Shown here one piece after another: positions 17,664-26,333 of a DNA stretch of 64,000 bases. Both the position numbers and the translations under genes were made by a program. Source of the stretch: Aquimarina sp. BL5 (GTDB taxonomy: Bacteria > Bacteroidota > Bacteroidia > Flavobacteriales > Flavobacteriaceae); NCBI RefSeq assembly GCF_003443675.1, contig NZ_CP031963.1, positions 3,681,501-3,745,500 on the forward strand. Direction: 5' to 3'. The notes under the pieces were generated by a model. It saw only the letters and a program-made list of their open reading frames with translations, had not been told where the DNA came from and did no database searches. The number at the start of each line of letters is the position of its first letter. Within the stretch, counting starts at the first letter, position 1.

Positions 17664-18776
17664 CTATAAAAGATCGGCCAATTCCTTGCCAACAAGACTT
17701 CCAATGGCAACACCCATTCCTCCAAGTCGTACTCCGCAGAAGACATTGTTAGAAATTTGTTTAACTATAGATTTTTTTTGATTTCCAACACCCATAATTC
17801 CACTCCAGCGATGTTCAATTTCGAAGTTTTTATCAGGTAAAATTACTGTTTGTAATAGTTCCTCTAATTTTTGTTGTATTAATGTGGTTTGTGTTAATTC
17901 TGTAGTTTCTTCTGTTTTAAAATCCAGATTTCTTCCTCCACCAAAGAGAATTCTATCATCAATATTTCTGAAGTAATAATAGCCTCTATCCAGATGAAAA
18001 GTTCCTTTGATATGTAAATTCTGAATAGGTTTGGTAATCAGAACTTGTGCTCTTGCCGGTTTGACCTCCTTAAGACCTAGTTGAGAGGCAAAACCATTGG
18101 TAGCGATTAATACTTTATTTGATGATAACGTAAAATGATCTGTTTTTATTTCTACGGAATCATTAGTATCTGTAAGAGCTTGTACACTGCAATTATTAAG
18201 TATCTTAATATCACAAATCTGGGTTTTGCGTAATAAAGCATCCATCATCTTACCAGTATCAATTTGTCCCTCGAACTGGTTTACAATATATTGAGGTTGA
18301 ATGTTTTTAAAATTGAAAATATTATCTTTTGGTAAAAATACATCTTCCTTAAAAATAGGTTTTAGAAATGAGTTAATATTTTCCATTTTTGAAAGACAGG
18401 TTTCATATAAATTGTGATCGGTTTCTGTAAAAAGTTCATAACCGCCATCAGCAATATAATCTATATTTGTACTTCCCAGATTTTTGCGTAATAACTGAAG
18501 TCCTTTATATCTTTTTTGTACAAGCTGCAATACCTCTTCCTCAGAATGGGTATGGAGATCATCAAGAATTTCTGATAAACTTCCGAAGCATGCAAAACCT
18601 GCATTTTTTGTACTGGCCCCATTAGGTAGGATTCCTCTTTCCAACACTAGAATTTTAGCTTTCGGAAATTTTTCTCTTAAGCGAATCGCACTATTAAGTC
18701 CTACGATCCCGCTACCTATGATCGTAAAATCAATATTAGATAACCAGGTTTTATGTTCCCAATAGCTGAAAGGCAT
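17664..18776 (-). CDS. FAD-dependent amino acid oxidase-type oxidoreductase
   Basis: The 370-residue protein has an FAD-binding Rossmann motif IIGSGIVGLNSAIRLREKFP near the N-terminus, LERGILPNGASTKNAGFACF for the FAD pyrophosphate region, and a C-terminal GVRLGGMGVAIGSLVGKEL FAD-closing motif. It belongs to the DAO superfamily (D-amino acid or glycine oxidase-like). The substrate cannot be told. It follows the accC terminator and precedes mtgA closely, so a two-gene unit is likely. Confidence 0.9.
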   Translation of the reverse strand: MPFSYWEHKTWLSNIDFTIIGSGIVGLNSAIRLREKFPKAKILVLERGILPNGASTKNAGFACFGSLSEILDDLHTHSEEEVLQLVQKRYKGLQLLRKNLGSTNIDYIADGGYELFTETDHNLYETCLSKMENINSFLKPIFKEDVFLPKDNIFNFKNIQPQYIVNQFEGQIDTGKMMDALLRKTQICDIKILNNCSVQALTDTNDSVEIKTDHFTLSSNKVLIATNGFASQLGLKEVKPARAQVLITKPIQNLHIKGTFHLDRGYYYFRNIDDRILFGGGRNLDFKTEETTELTQTTLIQQKLEELLQTVILPDKNFEIEHRWSGIMGVGNQKKSIVKQISNNVFCGVRLGGMGVAIGSLVGKELADLL

Positions 18777-18790
18777 ATTTTAAATTCATA

Positions 18791-18814
18791 AAAAAAGCCT
18801 CATTGCTGAGGCTT
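18791..18814 (-). terminator. Terminator after accC
   Basis: An 8-bp perfect stem (18795-18802 with 18807-18814) with a 4-base loop is followed on the minus strand by a T run. It separates the fabH-accB-accC operon from the FAD oxidoreductase-mtgA pair. Confidence 0.85.
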
Positions 18815-18823
18815 AAATGTTGA

Positions 18824-20176
18824 TTAGTCATCTTTTGGTTCTTCCATTTCAAAATCCTCCATAAATTTGGTGGTATAGTTTCCGGAAACATAATCCTGAT
18901 GATCCATCAATTGTCTATGGAATGGAACAGTAGTTTTTATTCCTTCTACTACAAATTCATCAAGAGCTCTTTTCATTTTATTAATTGCCTCCTCACGAGT
19001 CTGTGCGGTAGTAATTAATTTAGCAATCATAGAGTCATAATTTGGAGGAATGGTGTATCCACTGTATACGTGAGTATCAATACGAACTCCGTGACCTCCA
19101 GGAAGGTGTAAATTAGTTATTTTACCGGGAGAAGGACGGAAATCCTTGTAAGGATCTTCTGCGTTTATTCTACATTCTATAGAGTGTAACTGAGGATAAT
19201 AATTTTTACCAGAAATTGGCACTCCAGCTGCTACTAATATTTGCTCTCTGATTAAATCGTAATCTACCACTTGCTCAGTAATTGGATGTTCTACCTGAAT
19301 ACGAGTATTCATCTCCATAAAGTAGAAATTACGATGTTTGTCTACCAAGAATTCTACAGTTCCAGCTCCTTCATATTTGATATATTCTGCTGCTTTTACG
19401 GCTGCATTCCCCATTTCATCTCTTAATTCATCAGTCATGAATGGAGAAGGAGTTTCTTCGGTAAGTTTTTGGTGTCTTCGTTGTACAGAGCAATCTCTTT
19501 CTGATAAGTGACAAGCTCTACCGTTGCTATCTCCTACAACTTGGATTTCGATATGACGAGGTTCTTCGATCAGTTTTTCCATGTACATATCGTCATTACC
19601 AAAGGCCGCTTTACTTTCTTGTCTTGCAGATTCCCATGCATTTTGCAGATCTTCTTCTTTCCAAACGGCACGCATACCTTTACCACCACCACCGGCACTA
19701 GCTTTAAGCATTACCGGATAGCCAGTTTCTTTAGCTACTTTTATACACGTTTCAAAGTCGGGGATAACACCTTCACTTCCTGGTACACAAGGAACTCCAG
19801 CTTCTATCATAGTTGATTTAGCGGATGCTTTGTCTCCCATTCTGTCGATCATTTCAGCACTAGCACCAATAAACTTTATTTCGTGCTCTTCGCAAATTTT
19901 AGAGAATTTGGCGTTTTCTGATAAGAATCCGTATCCTGGGTGTATAGCATCTGCATTTGTAATTTCTGCAGCCGCTATAATATTAGACATTTTAAGGTAC
20001 GATTCGCTACTAGGTGCTGGGCCAATACAAACAGCTTCATCAGCAAAACGAACATGTAAACTTTCTGCATCTGCGGTAGAATATACTGCAACAGTTTTAA
20101 TGCCCATTTCCTTGCAAGTTCTGATTACACGCATTGCAATCTCACCTCTATTGGCAATTAGAATTTTTTTAAACAT
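18824..20176 (-). CDS. accC: Acetyl-CoA carboxylase, biotin carboxylase subunit
   Basis: AccC carboxylates biotin on AccB with ATP and bicarbonate, the first half of malonyl-CoA synthesis. The 450-residue protein starts [20 protein letters not shown]. It has the ATP-grasp glycine loop [15 protein letters not shown], the [17 protein letters not shown] substrate motif, [15 protein letters not shown] with metal and bicarbonate residues, and the C-terminal [16 protein letters not shown]. Length is standard. It lies 92 bases downstream of accB in the fabH-accB-accC order, with a terminator after it. Confidence 0.98.
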   Translation of the reverse strand: MFKKILIANRGEIAMRVIRTCKEMGIKTVAVYSTADAESLHVRFADEAVCIGPAPSSESYLKMSNIIAAAEITNADAIHPGYGFLSENAKFSKICEEHEIKFIGASAEMIDRMGDKASAKSTMIEAGVPCVPGSEGVIPDFETCIKVAKETGYPVMLKASAGGGGKGMRAVWKEEDLQNAWESARQESKAAFGNDDMYMEKLIEEPRHIEIQVVGDSNGRACHLSERDCSVQRRHQKLTEETPSPFMTDELRDEMGNAAVKAAEYIKYEGAGTVEFLVDKHRNFYFMEMNTRIQVEHPITEQVVDYDLIREQILVAAGVPISGKNYYPQLHSIECRINAEDPYKDFRPSPGKITNLHLPGGHGVRIDTHVYSGYTIPPNYDSMIAKLITTAQTREEAINKMKRALDEFVVEGIKTTVPFHRQLMDHQDYVSGNYTTKFMEDFEMEEPKDD

Positions 20177-20198
20177 AACGTTCTAAATTTAAAAATCT

Positions 20199-20258
20199 CA
20201 AATTCCATGTTCCAAATTCCACATATTGTTGGATTTTGGGATTTGTCAATTGGAATTT
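20199..20258. repeat. Short TTCCA repeats and inverted repeat in the accB-accC spacer
   Basis: The spacer holds three spaced copies of ATTCCA/GTTCCA between 20201 and 20221 and an 8-bp inverted repeat (AAATTCCA at 20214-20221 with TGGAATTT at 20251-20258). It could fold in the accB-accC transcript. No function can be assigned. Confidence 0.3.
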
Positions 20259-20268
20259 TAAAATTGGG

Positions 20269-20760
20269 TTATGATGGGTCTACTAAGAATAATGGTTGAT
20301 CAAATTCTACAGGAGAATTATCATCAGCTAAAATTTTAACGATTTTACCTGAAACTTCACTTTCAATTTCATTGAAAAGCTTCATTGCTTCAATAATACA
20401 AAGTACATCTCCTTCCTTGATAGTATCTCCTACTTCTACAAAAGTTGATTTGTCTGGAGATGGCTTTCTATAAAGTGTTCCTATGATAGGAGATTTTATA
20501 GTAATGTATTTAGAATTGTCTTCTTCACTACTCGGAGTTGCAGCCTCAGTAGCCACAGGAGCAGGAGTTTGTACTTGTGCCGCTGGTTGGGGAGCAGGCA
20601 CTGCATTACCTACTGGTATTTGCTGTACAATTGTTGTTTCTTTGTTTTCTTCTGAAGTTGTTTTGATAGTAATTTTTACATCTTCCATCTCTAACTTCAC
20701 TTCGCTAGCCCCAGATTTGGCAACGAATTTGATTAAATTCTGAATTTCTTTTAAATCCAT
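20269..20760 (-). CDS. accB: Acetyl-CoA carboxylase biotin carboxyl carrier protein
   Basis: AccB carries biotin between the carboxylase and transferase half-reactions. The 163-residue protein has an N-terminal helical domain (MDLKEIQNLIKFVAKSGASE), a Pro/Ala-rich flexible linker (about 50-80), and a biotinyl domain with the biotinylation motif CIIEAMKLFNEIESE; the lysine follows EAM. The domain ends with PVEFDQPLFLVDP. It lies 28 bases downstream of fabH, so fatty acid initiation and malonyl-CoA supply are co-expressed. Confidence 0.97.
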   Translation of the reverse strand: MDLKEIQNLIKFVAKSGASEVKLEMEDVKITIKTTSEENKETTIVQQIPVGNAVPAPQPAAQVQTPAPVATEAATPSSEEDNSKYITIKSPIIGTLYRKPSPDKSTFVEVGDTIKEGDVLCIIEAMKLFNEIESEVSGKIVKILADDNSPVEFDQPLFLVDPS

Positions 20761-20788
20761 AATGTTGGGTATTGTGTGTTTTAGTTGT

Positions 20789-21784
20789 TTAGGAATTGTA
20801 GGCCCATTTTAAGAAAATTGAACCCCAAGTAAAGCCTCCACCGAATGAGGCAAATACTATATTATCTCCTTTTTTGAGTTGTTTTTCGTAATCGCTTAAT
20901 AATAATGGTAATGTTGCTGAGGTTGTATTACCATATCTATGAATGTTCATAAGAACCTTGTCTGGATTCAGATTCATTCTGTTTGCAGTAGCATCGATAA
21001 TACGTTTATTAGCTTGATGTGCAACAAGCCAATCTACATCTTCTCCACTAATATTATTGCGTTCCATGATTTTCGTGCTGGCATCTGCCATATTAGAAAC
21101 AGCATATTTAAATACTGATTTCCCATCCTGCTGAACGAAATGTTGTCTATTTGCTACCGTTTCTTCTGATGGAGGTAAGATAGACCCACCTGCTTCAATT
21201 TTTAGAAACTCGCGCCCTACACCATCTGTACGTAAGTATTCGTCTTGTAGTCCTAATCCTTCATCATTAGGTTCGAAAAGCACTGCTCCACCACCATCAC
21301 CAAAAATGATGCAAGTAGTACGATCAGTATAATCAATAATTGATGACATTTTATCTGCTCCAATCAATAAGATCTTTTTATATCTTCCTGCTTCAATATA
21401 GCTGGCTGCAGTAGACATTCCATATAAAAAACTGGAACAAGCTGCTTGTAGATCATAAGAAAATGCATTGACTGCTCCTATTTCTGAAGCTGCGTATGCT
21501 GCGGTTGCAGCAACGGGAAGATCAGGTGTAGCAGTTGCAAAGATCACCATGTCTATCTCTTTAGGATCGAGATTCTTTTTAGCAATTAAATCCTCTGCTG
21601 CTTTTATACCTAAGAAAGAACTTCCTTTACCTTCTTCTTTTAGTAATCTACGTTCTTTAATACCTGTACGAGTGGTAATCCATTCATCGTTTGTATCGAC
21701 CATTGTTGCTAATATCTCATTAGATAACACATAGTCCGGCACATAAGCGCCTACAGCTGTGATAGCGGCTGTGATTTTACTCAT
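20789..21784 (-). CDS. fabH: 3-oxoacyl-ACP synthase III (KAS III)
   Basis: FabH condenses acetyl- or branched acyl-CoA with malonyl-ACP to start fatty acid synthesis. The 331-residue protein has the catalytic triad in order: Cys in LQAACSSFLYGMSTA, His in DWLVAHQANKRIIDA, and Asn in NIHRYGNTTSATLPLLL. It begins with a typical YVPDYVLSNEILATMVDTND segment. It is the first gene of the fabH-accB-accC operon. Its upstream region contains a strong palindrome (21907-21934). Confidence 0.97.
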   Translation of the reverse strand: MSKITAAITAVGAYVPDYVLSNEILATMVDTNDEWITTRTGIKERRLLKEEGKGSSFLGIKAAEDLIAKKNLDPKEIDMVIFATATPDLPVAATAAYAASEIGAVNAFSYDLQAACSSFLYGMSTAASYIEAGRYKKILLIGADKMSSIIDYTDRTTCIIFGDGGGAVLFEPNDEGLGLQDEYLRTDGVGREFLKIEAGGSILPPSEETVANRQHFVQQDGKSVFKYAVSNMADASTKIMERNNISGEDVDWLVAHQANKRIIDATANRMNLNPDKVLMNIHRYGNTTSATLPLLLSDYEKQLKKGDNIVFASFGGGFTWGSIFLKWAYNS

Positions 21785-21906
21785 ATCTTGATTTTAGTTT
21801 CATCCGAATCTCTATTATATTCGTTTCAGATGGAATTCGCTAATAACTCCGCTGCGTGCCTGCATTACAGGAATTAGCATCAATAAATTACTTAGCTAAT
21901 TTCAGG

Positions 21907-21934
21907 ACTTTTTGCGTAATAATGTGCAAAAAGT
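21907..21934. promoter_or_regulatory. 9-bp palindrome upstream of fabH-accBC
   Basis: ACTTTTTGC (21907-21915) and GCAAAAAGT (21926-21934) form a perfect inverted repeat with a 10-base spacer, about 125 bases before fabH. It could be a repressor operator or a 5' leader hairpin for the fatty acid operon. No T run follows, so it does not look like a terminator. Confidence 0.35.
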
Positions 21935-22004
21935 GGTCGAAAATACTAAATTACATGCAAATATGGCGCAAAATAACGGGATTTTGACACATATTCAACT
22001 AAAA

Positions 22005-22033
22005 ACAAAAAAACTCTCACATTTGTGAGAGTT
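22005..22033 (-). terminator. Terminator after rpmF
   Basis: A perfect 9-bp stem (22012-22020 with 22025-22033) and tetraloop are followed on the minus strand by seven T. It ends the yceD-rpmF transcript before fabH. Confidence 0.85.
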
Positions 22034-22057
22034 CTGTATAGAATTTTAACAGTATAC

Positions 22058-22255
22058 TTATGCTACTTCTTCTTCAGTATTGTCAATAATTACCTGACCA
22101 CGGTAATATAATTTACCTTCAAACCAATGTGCTCTGTGGTATAAATGTGCTTCTCCTGTTGTAGGATCTGTAGCTATTTGTGGTACAGTAGCTTTATAAT
22201 GTGTTCTTCTCTTATCTCTTCTTGTTTTGGAGATTTTTCTCTTAGGATGTGCCAT
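22058..22255 (-). CDS. rpmF: 50S ribosomal protein L32
   Basis: The 65-residue protein begins [20 protein letters not shown], the diagnostic L32 N-terminus, and continues with [20 protein letters not shown]. The C-terminal acidic tail (TEEEVA) is common in Bacteroidetes. It lies 9 bases downstream of the YceD gene, the usual yceD-rpmF pairing, and has its own terminator. Confidence 0.98.
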   Translation of the reverse strand: MAHPKRKISKTRRDKRRTHYKATVPQIATDPTTGEAHLYHRAHWFEGKLYYRGQVIIDNTEEEVA

Positions 22256-22264
22256 TGTTAGCTA

Positions 22265-22804
22265 TTATTTATCGTTTAATAAGTTTTTTAATTTGTCCCA
22301 ACGAGGATCAATTTCCTCGTTATTATTTTCTAATGTTTCCTCTTTCGGGCTTAGTTCATCTAATTTTTCAAGTATGTCAGATTCTAATGTACCATCTTCG
22401 ACACCAGGGTGAACTCGTTTAGAAGGTACTCCTAAAACAATAAGTTCATATATATATTGCTGAACGTTGATTTCATATTCTCCAAAAGGAATAATAAGAA
22501 TTTCTTCGTTCTCATTGTTATACTCTTCTCCAAATTTAACTACTAAAAAGAATTCATTTTTAATAGGTAAATCAAAAGGTTCATTGGTGACATCGCAATT
22601 GACATTTACTGTGCCATTAGCCTCAAACCGAAGTTCTAACATCGTTGTTTTCTTGTTAAACTCCAGATCGACTTTTATTGCAGATGCATTAAATTCGTCA
22701 TACTCAAAATGTTCGAAGAACGTATTGCCAATTTGATACTCAAACTTGTGTAATCCTTGCTTCAGTCCAACAAAAGGGATATTAAACTCTTTTAGTGGTT
22801 TCAT
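22265..22804 (-). CDS. YceD-family (DUF177) protein
   Basis: The 179-residue protein belongs to the YceD/DUF177 family, which in other bacteria is linked to 23S rRNA levels or assembly and is regularly encoded just before rpmF. It has the FEYDEFNASAIKVDLEFNKK segment, the NCDVTNEPFDLPI core with the conserved cysteine, and the C-terminal DPRWDKLKNLL motif typical of the family. I chose the ATG at 22804 because a -7 promoter box lies at 22850-22857, which rules out the longer frame starting at 22861. Confidence 0.93.
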   Translation of the reverse strand: MKPLKEFNIPFVGLKQGLHKFEYQIGNTFFEHFEYDEFNASAIKVDLEFNKKTTMLELRFEANGTVNVNCDVTNEPFDLPIKNEFFLVVKFGEEYNNENEEILIIPFGEYEINVQQYIYELIVLGVPSKRVHPGVEDGTLESDILEKLDELSPKEETLENNNEEIDPRWDKLKNLLNDK

Positions 22805-22849
22805 TTCATCATCAGTTTCGAGTCTCTGCCAATTCGGCAAAGGCGGGTG

Positions 22850-22857
22850 CAAAGATA
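22850..22857 (-). promoter_or_regulatory. TAnnTTTG -7 box of yceD-rpmF
   Basis: TATCTTTG on the minus strand, followed by CA, is the classic Bacteroidetes -7 element. Transcription would start about 40 bases upstream of the ATG at 22804. Confidence 0.65.
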
Positions 22858-23075
22858 ACAAAAAAACATTATGAAAGCATTTTTGTAAATAAAATTATAT
22901 CAGAAAGTTAGTATTTAGTTTGTACGGCTTTAAGTATTTGAGTCAATGAGATAGTTTTTTAGTGTAAATAACTGGATTAAAATTTATCTTCAAACTTGAT
23001 TTACACTTAATGAATTGACCAGAAACCAGTTGATTGATCACTCCGTTATGGACTAATACGATTATCCTAAACTAA

Positions 23076-24155
23076 CTAATTCTTCTTTATTTCCTTGTTT
23101 CCTTTGAATTGAGGTTTACGAGGCTGTTTTTTTAATGGGTTCTTAGTCAGTTCATTGTATTCTTGTCTATTTTTGAAAATTTTCAAAGCCGAAAATACTG
23201 CTTCTTTGAAAGATCCGTTGTCTGCTTTGTTTTTTCCTGCAATTTCAAAAGCAGTTCCGTGATCCGGAGATGTTCGTACTTTGTTTAATCCAGCAGTATA
23301 GTTGACCCCTTTTCCGAACGATAGTGTTTTAAAAGGAATCAATCCCTGGTCGTGATAAGAAGCTACAATCGCATCAAAGGCTTTATAGCCATCGGAACCA
23401 AAAAAGCTATCTGCAGCATATGGACCATATACAAGTTTACCAGATTCATTTATTTTTTTGATAGTAGGTTTTAATATCTCTTCATCTTCTTTGCCAATTA
23501 CACCGTTGTCTCCACTATGAGGATTGATGCCTAAAACTGCAATTTTGGGCTTACTGATTCCAAAATCTCGCTTTAATGCGTTGTATATAGTATCTACTTT
23601 TTGCTCGATAAGTTTTGGTGTGATGATTTCTGCAATATCTTTTACAGCTACATGATCTGTAAGCAAGCCTACTTTTAAAGTATCTGTTATCATAAACATC
23701 AAGCTATTTCCTTCGAGCTCCTGATCTAGGTAATCTGTATGTCCTGGGAAATTAAAATCTTCAGATTGAATGCTGTGTTTGTTAATAGGGGCTGTTACTA
23801 GGACCTGTATTTCGTCATTTTTCAGAGCAGAAGTTGCTGCTTTTAATGATTTAATAGCATATGCTCCAATTGTTGAATCCTCTTGTCCGAAATTAATAGC
23901 TACTCCTTCTTTCCATATATTGAGTACATTTATTTTACCATCCAGAATTTGAGAAGTTTTATCAATACCGTGAAGATTCGCAGTAATGTTGTACTGTTTT
24001 TTGAGAAAAGAAAGAACCTTTACAGATGCAAAAATTACAGGAGTGCAGAAGTCCAGCATGCGCGGATCTTCGAAAGTTTTGAGAATTACTTCACTTCCGA
24101 TACCATTTAGGTCTCCAATTGATATGCCTAATCTTATTTTTTCTTCTTTCTTCAT
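23076..24155 (-). CDS. pdxA: 4-hydroxythreonine-4-phosphate dehydrogenase
   Basis: PdxA oxidises 4-phosphohydroxy-L-threonine in the deoxyxylulose-5-phosphate-dependent route to pyridoxal phosphate. The 359-residue protein has GISIGDLNGIGSEVILK at the start, TAPINKHSIQ, the metal-site histidine motif FPGHTDYLDQEL, GINPHSGDNG, and ASYHDQGLIPFK with another metal histidine. The C-terminus carries a basic low-complexity tail (KKQPRKPQFKGNKEIKKN) not usual in E. coli PdxA. It diverges from ribE. Confidence 0.96.
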   Translation of the reverse strand: MKKEEKIRLGISIGDLNGIGSEVILKTFEDPRMLDFCTPVIFASVKVLSFLKKQYNITANLHGIDKTSQILDGKINVLNIWKEGVAINFGQEDSTIGAYAIKSLKAATSALKNDEIQVLVTAPINKHSIQSEDFNFPGHTDYLDQELEGNSLMFMITDTLKVGLLTDHVAVKDIAEIITPKLIEQKVDTIYNALKRDFGISKPKIAVLGINPHSGDNGVIGKEDEEILKPTIKKINESGKLVYGPYAADSFFGSDGYKAFDAIVASYHDQGLIPFKTLSFGKGVNYTAGLNKVRTSPDHGTAFEIAGKNKADNGSFKEAVFSALKIFKNRQEYNELTKNPLKKQPRKPQFKGNKEIKKN

Positions 24156-24173
24156 TATAACCTACTTTATAAG

Positions 24174-24181
24174 TATTTTTG
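24174..24181 (+). promoter_or_regulatory. TAnnTTTG -7 box of ribE
   Basis: TATTTTTG at 24174-24181 is an exact match to the -7 consensus. It sits about 60 bases before ribE in the pdxA-ribE divergent spacer. No good TTG -33 element is seen. Confidence 0.5.
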
Positions 24182-24240
24182 AAATCTAAGAACAGATCAC
24201 AAATTTTGAGGTCACAAATTTAACTAAATAATTCGCATTT

Positions 24241-24828
24241 ATGTTTACAGGAATCATCGAAGAATTAGGAACAGTTGCTAATCTAAAAACAAATCAAGAA
24301 AATCTTGATATTACTGTCCGTGCGAATTTCACTTCTGAGCTAAAAATTGATCAAAGCGTTGCGCATAATGGAGTTTGTCTTACAGTAGTATCTATTGAAG
24401 GTGATACGTATACAGTAACCGCAATAAAAGAGACTTTAGATAAAACAAATCTCATTCATCTGGAAGAAGGACAGATTGTGAATTTAGAACGTGGAATGAA
24501 ATTAGGAGCCCGTTTGGATGGTCATATTGTACAAGGTCATGTAGACCAGATCGCTACTTGTGTAAATATCAAAGAAGCAGATGGGAGTTGGTATTTTACA
24601 TTTCAATATGATCCTTCCTTAAGTAATATTACCATAGAAAAAGGTTCGGTTACAGTTAATGGAGTAAGTTTAACTGTTGTGAATTCTAAAAAAGATGAAT
24701 TCAGCGTGGCGATTATTCCTTTTACATATGAGCATACGAATTTTAATACTTTTAAAGTTGGAACAGTAGTGAATCTAGAGTTTGATGTGATTGGTAAATA
24801 TGTAAAAAGAATAACAGAATTGGGATAG
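24241..24828 (+). CDS. ribE: Riboflavin synthase, alpha chain
   Basis: The enzyme dismutates two 6,7-dimethyl-8-ribityllumazine molecules into riboflavin. The 195-residue protein has the two tandem lumazine-binding domains: MFTGIIEELGTVANL with VAHNGVCLTVVSIEG in the first, and RLDGHIVQGHVDQIA with SVTVNGVSLTVV in the second. Length is normal. It is followed 15 bases later by the Cip1-like lipoprotein gene. Confidence 0.97.
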   Translation: MFTGIIEELGTVANLKTNQENLDITVRANFTSELKIDQSVAHNGVCLTVVSIEGDTYTVTAIKETLDKTNLIHLEEGQIVNLERGMKLGARLDGHIVQGHVDQIATCVNIKEADGSWYFTFQYDPSLSNITIEKGSVTVNGVSLTVVNSKKDEFSVAIIPFTYEHTNFNTFKVGTVVNLEFDVIGKYVKRITELG

Positions 24829-24843
24829 GTAATATCTAAGAAA

Positions 24844-25593
24844 ATGAATAAAAGGTTTTTAATGGTCATAGTTTTCGTGTCATTTCTTTCTTGTGATGAA
24901 ACAAATCACGTTCTTTATCAAGATAGTTTCGAAAAATATACGATTGGCGAAACACCTAATGAACCCTGGGAGAAAACAGGTAAAGGGGTTGCTATTATTG
25001 ATGACACAAAATCATTTAGTGGGAGTAAATCAGTTCATTTTGTTACTGGTGAAGGCTATCAAAATCGTGCTTTCTTAGGAATTGATCATATTTTTCCCCT
25101 AAAGAATAATGCATATTATGGTAGTTTAAAAATGTATGTTGAAGAGGCTTCTCCTGATGGAGTCCATTGGACAATGATCCAAAGTTCTGGTAAAGTAGCT
25201 GATGAATTATATTCTTCAGAAATTCGCTATGGTGGTCAGCATAATAAAAAGTTGATGGCTAATTATGAAACACAAGGCGTAAAAAGTGACTGCTGGAAAC
25301 ATTCTCAGGCAAAAATACCAGAAGGTAAGTGGTTTACACTACAATGGTATTTTAATGGAAATGAAGATACCATGCAATTGTGGTTAGATGATGTGTTAAT
25401 AGAATCTATTACTGTAGTAGATAGTGGAGAAGGATGCGTAGCAAACGGTACTAATGGTCAATGGAAGTTTCCTATTATGGAAAATGTTCTATTAGGTTGG
25501 GTAGACTATCAAACCGGCGGAGGTACTCGCAATATATGGATTGATGATGTGATCATCTCTTTAGAAAGGATAAATCAGTACGTAAACCAATAA
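24844..25593 (+). CDS. Secreted lipoprotein with a Cip1-like jelly-roll domain
   Basis: The 249-residue protein has a lipoprotein signal (LMVIVFVSFLSCDETNH, lipobox Cys near residue 17). A single beta-sandwich domain then resembles Cip1/polysaccharide-lyase-like proteins: DSFEKYTIGETPNEPWEKTG at its start, VHWTMIQSSGK in the middle, and NIWIDDVIIS at the end, the common closing strand of concanavalin-like folds. It may bind or cleave a polysaccharide outside the cell. No other carbohydrate gene lies nearby. The family call is from overall pattern only. Confidence 0.75.
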   Translation: MNKRFLMVIVFVSFLSCDETNHVLYQDSFEKYTIGETPNEPWEKTGKGVAIIDDTKSFSGSKSVHFVTGEGYQNRAFLGIDHIFPLKNNAYYGSLKMYVEEASPDGVHWTMIQSSGKVADELYSSEIRYGGQHNKKLMANYETQGVKSDCWKHSQAKIPEGKWFTLQWYFNGNEDTMQLWLDDVLIESITVVDSGEGCVANGTNGQWKFPIMENVLLGWVDYQTGGGTRNIWIDDVIISLERINQYVNQ

Positions 25594-25660
25594 AAAATAG
25601 TTTAATCTTTTGGATTATTAAGCTTAAATAAACGCTTAAAAAACGAATGAAAGAATTTCT

Positions 25661-25834
25661 TTAGCTAGCTAGAATTGTATCTATTTTTTCGACTTCATTA
25701 AATCGAAATAGTGAAAAAGTTTCTTCGTCTATTTTTAAAATTACGCCACCTAAATCCTTAACATCCGCGCAAGACTTAAAATCTAATACTTTACCAAAGT
25801 GTTGGCTTTTAGTATCAATTACTTTATACTGCAT
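25661..25834 (-). CDS. Small orphan protein, 57 residues
   Basis: An ATG at 25834 opens a 57-codon frame, beginning MQYKVIDTKSQHFGKVLDFK and containing VILKIDEETFSLFRFNEVEK. Composition, beta-alpha-like pattern and a normal TAA stop look like a real folded small protein. No signal peptide or membrane segment is present. I do not recognise the family. It lies downstream of another fragment (26000-26164) and a tRNA on the same strand, so it may be cargo or remnant of an integrated element. Confidence 0.55.
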   Translation of the reverse strand: MQYKVIDTKSQHFGKVLDFKSCADVKDLGGVILKIDEETFSLFRFNEVEKIDTILAS

Positions 25835-25999
25835 AATTACAAGTTTTGATTTGTATTCCCTTTATCATTACTGATGTTCTTTCCCCAAAAAACATACCAG
25901 AATGTAGTGATCTCTGGATGTAAATTTAATAGGAGGAATTCTATTTAAAAAATTATTTTATCAGGTTTTATTAACAATGAGTATTTAAATGGTTGGTTA

Positions 26000-26164
26000 T
26001 CAATGTTTAATTTGTTTTTGTATGTACTCATGCGGATTAGATGTGATAAGAAAGGGAGGTGGTTTTATTGTTGTTGCTACTTGATTTTTAGGCCTATTTG
26101 AGATCCCTTCTACAAATTCTTCTCTAAGGAATAGCTTCTCGTATGAGATTTGTTTAGCTTCATT
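26000..26164 (-). pseudogene. 54-codon gene fragment next to tRNA, no start codon
   Basis: On the minus strand an open frame of 54 codons ends at a TGA (26000-26002). It reads like a protein C-terminus: ISYEKLFLREEFVEGISNRP then ATTIKPPPFLITSNPHEYIQ. It contains no ATG, GTG or TTG at its beginning and is cut by a stop just at the tRNA terminator. This looks like the 3' part of a gene whose front was lost, perhaps when DNA inserted or left beside the tRNA. I recognise no family. Positions 25835-25999 hold nothing I can support. Confidence 0.4.
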
Positions 26165-26168
26165 TTAT

Positions 26169-26200
26169 AAAAAAAAGCCCTAGTTTTCACTAAGGCTTTT
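26169..26200 (-). terminator. Terminator after the tRNA
   Basis: On the minus strand AAAGCCTTAGT pairs with ACTAGGGCTTT around a GAAA loop, with one wobble pair, and is followed by a run of T. It lies 4 bases after the tRNA 3' end. Confidence 0.85.
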
Positions 26201-26203
26201 CGG

Positions 26204-26277
26204 TGGTCCCACTTGGGCTCGAACCAAGGACCCTTTGATTATGAGTCAAATGCTCTAACCAGCTGAGCTATGGGACC
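26204..26277 (-). tRNA. tRNA with CAT anticodon (Met-elongator or Ile2)
   Basis: The minus strand folds into a standard cloverleaf of 74 bases. The acceptor stem is GGTCCCA/TGGGACC, the D arm has AGCTCAGCTGGTTAGAGC, the anticodon loop is CTCATAA, and the T arm has GGTTCGAGCC. The terminal CCA is not fully encoded (ACCG). The anticodon CAT with a non-initiator acceptor stem means either elongator Met or the lysidine-modified Ile2. The anticodon stem context GACTCATAATC slightly resembles Ile2 but does not decide it. A terminator follows. Confidence 0.93.
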
Positions 26278-26333
26278 TAAAACGGAGCGCAAATTTAAGT
26301 AATTGTAATAAACACGCCAAACATTTTTAGGAT

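Noticed and set aside
25900..26060. 32-codon plus-strand frame starting at the ATG near 26004
   Set aside because: It overlaps the more protein-like minus-strand fragment at 26000-26164 and its own translation is Cys/Tyr-rich nonsense.
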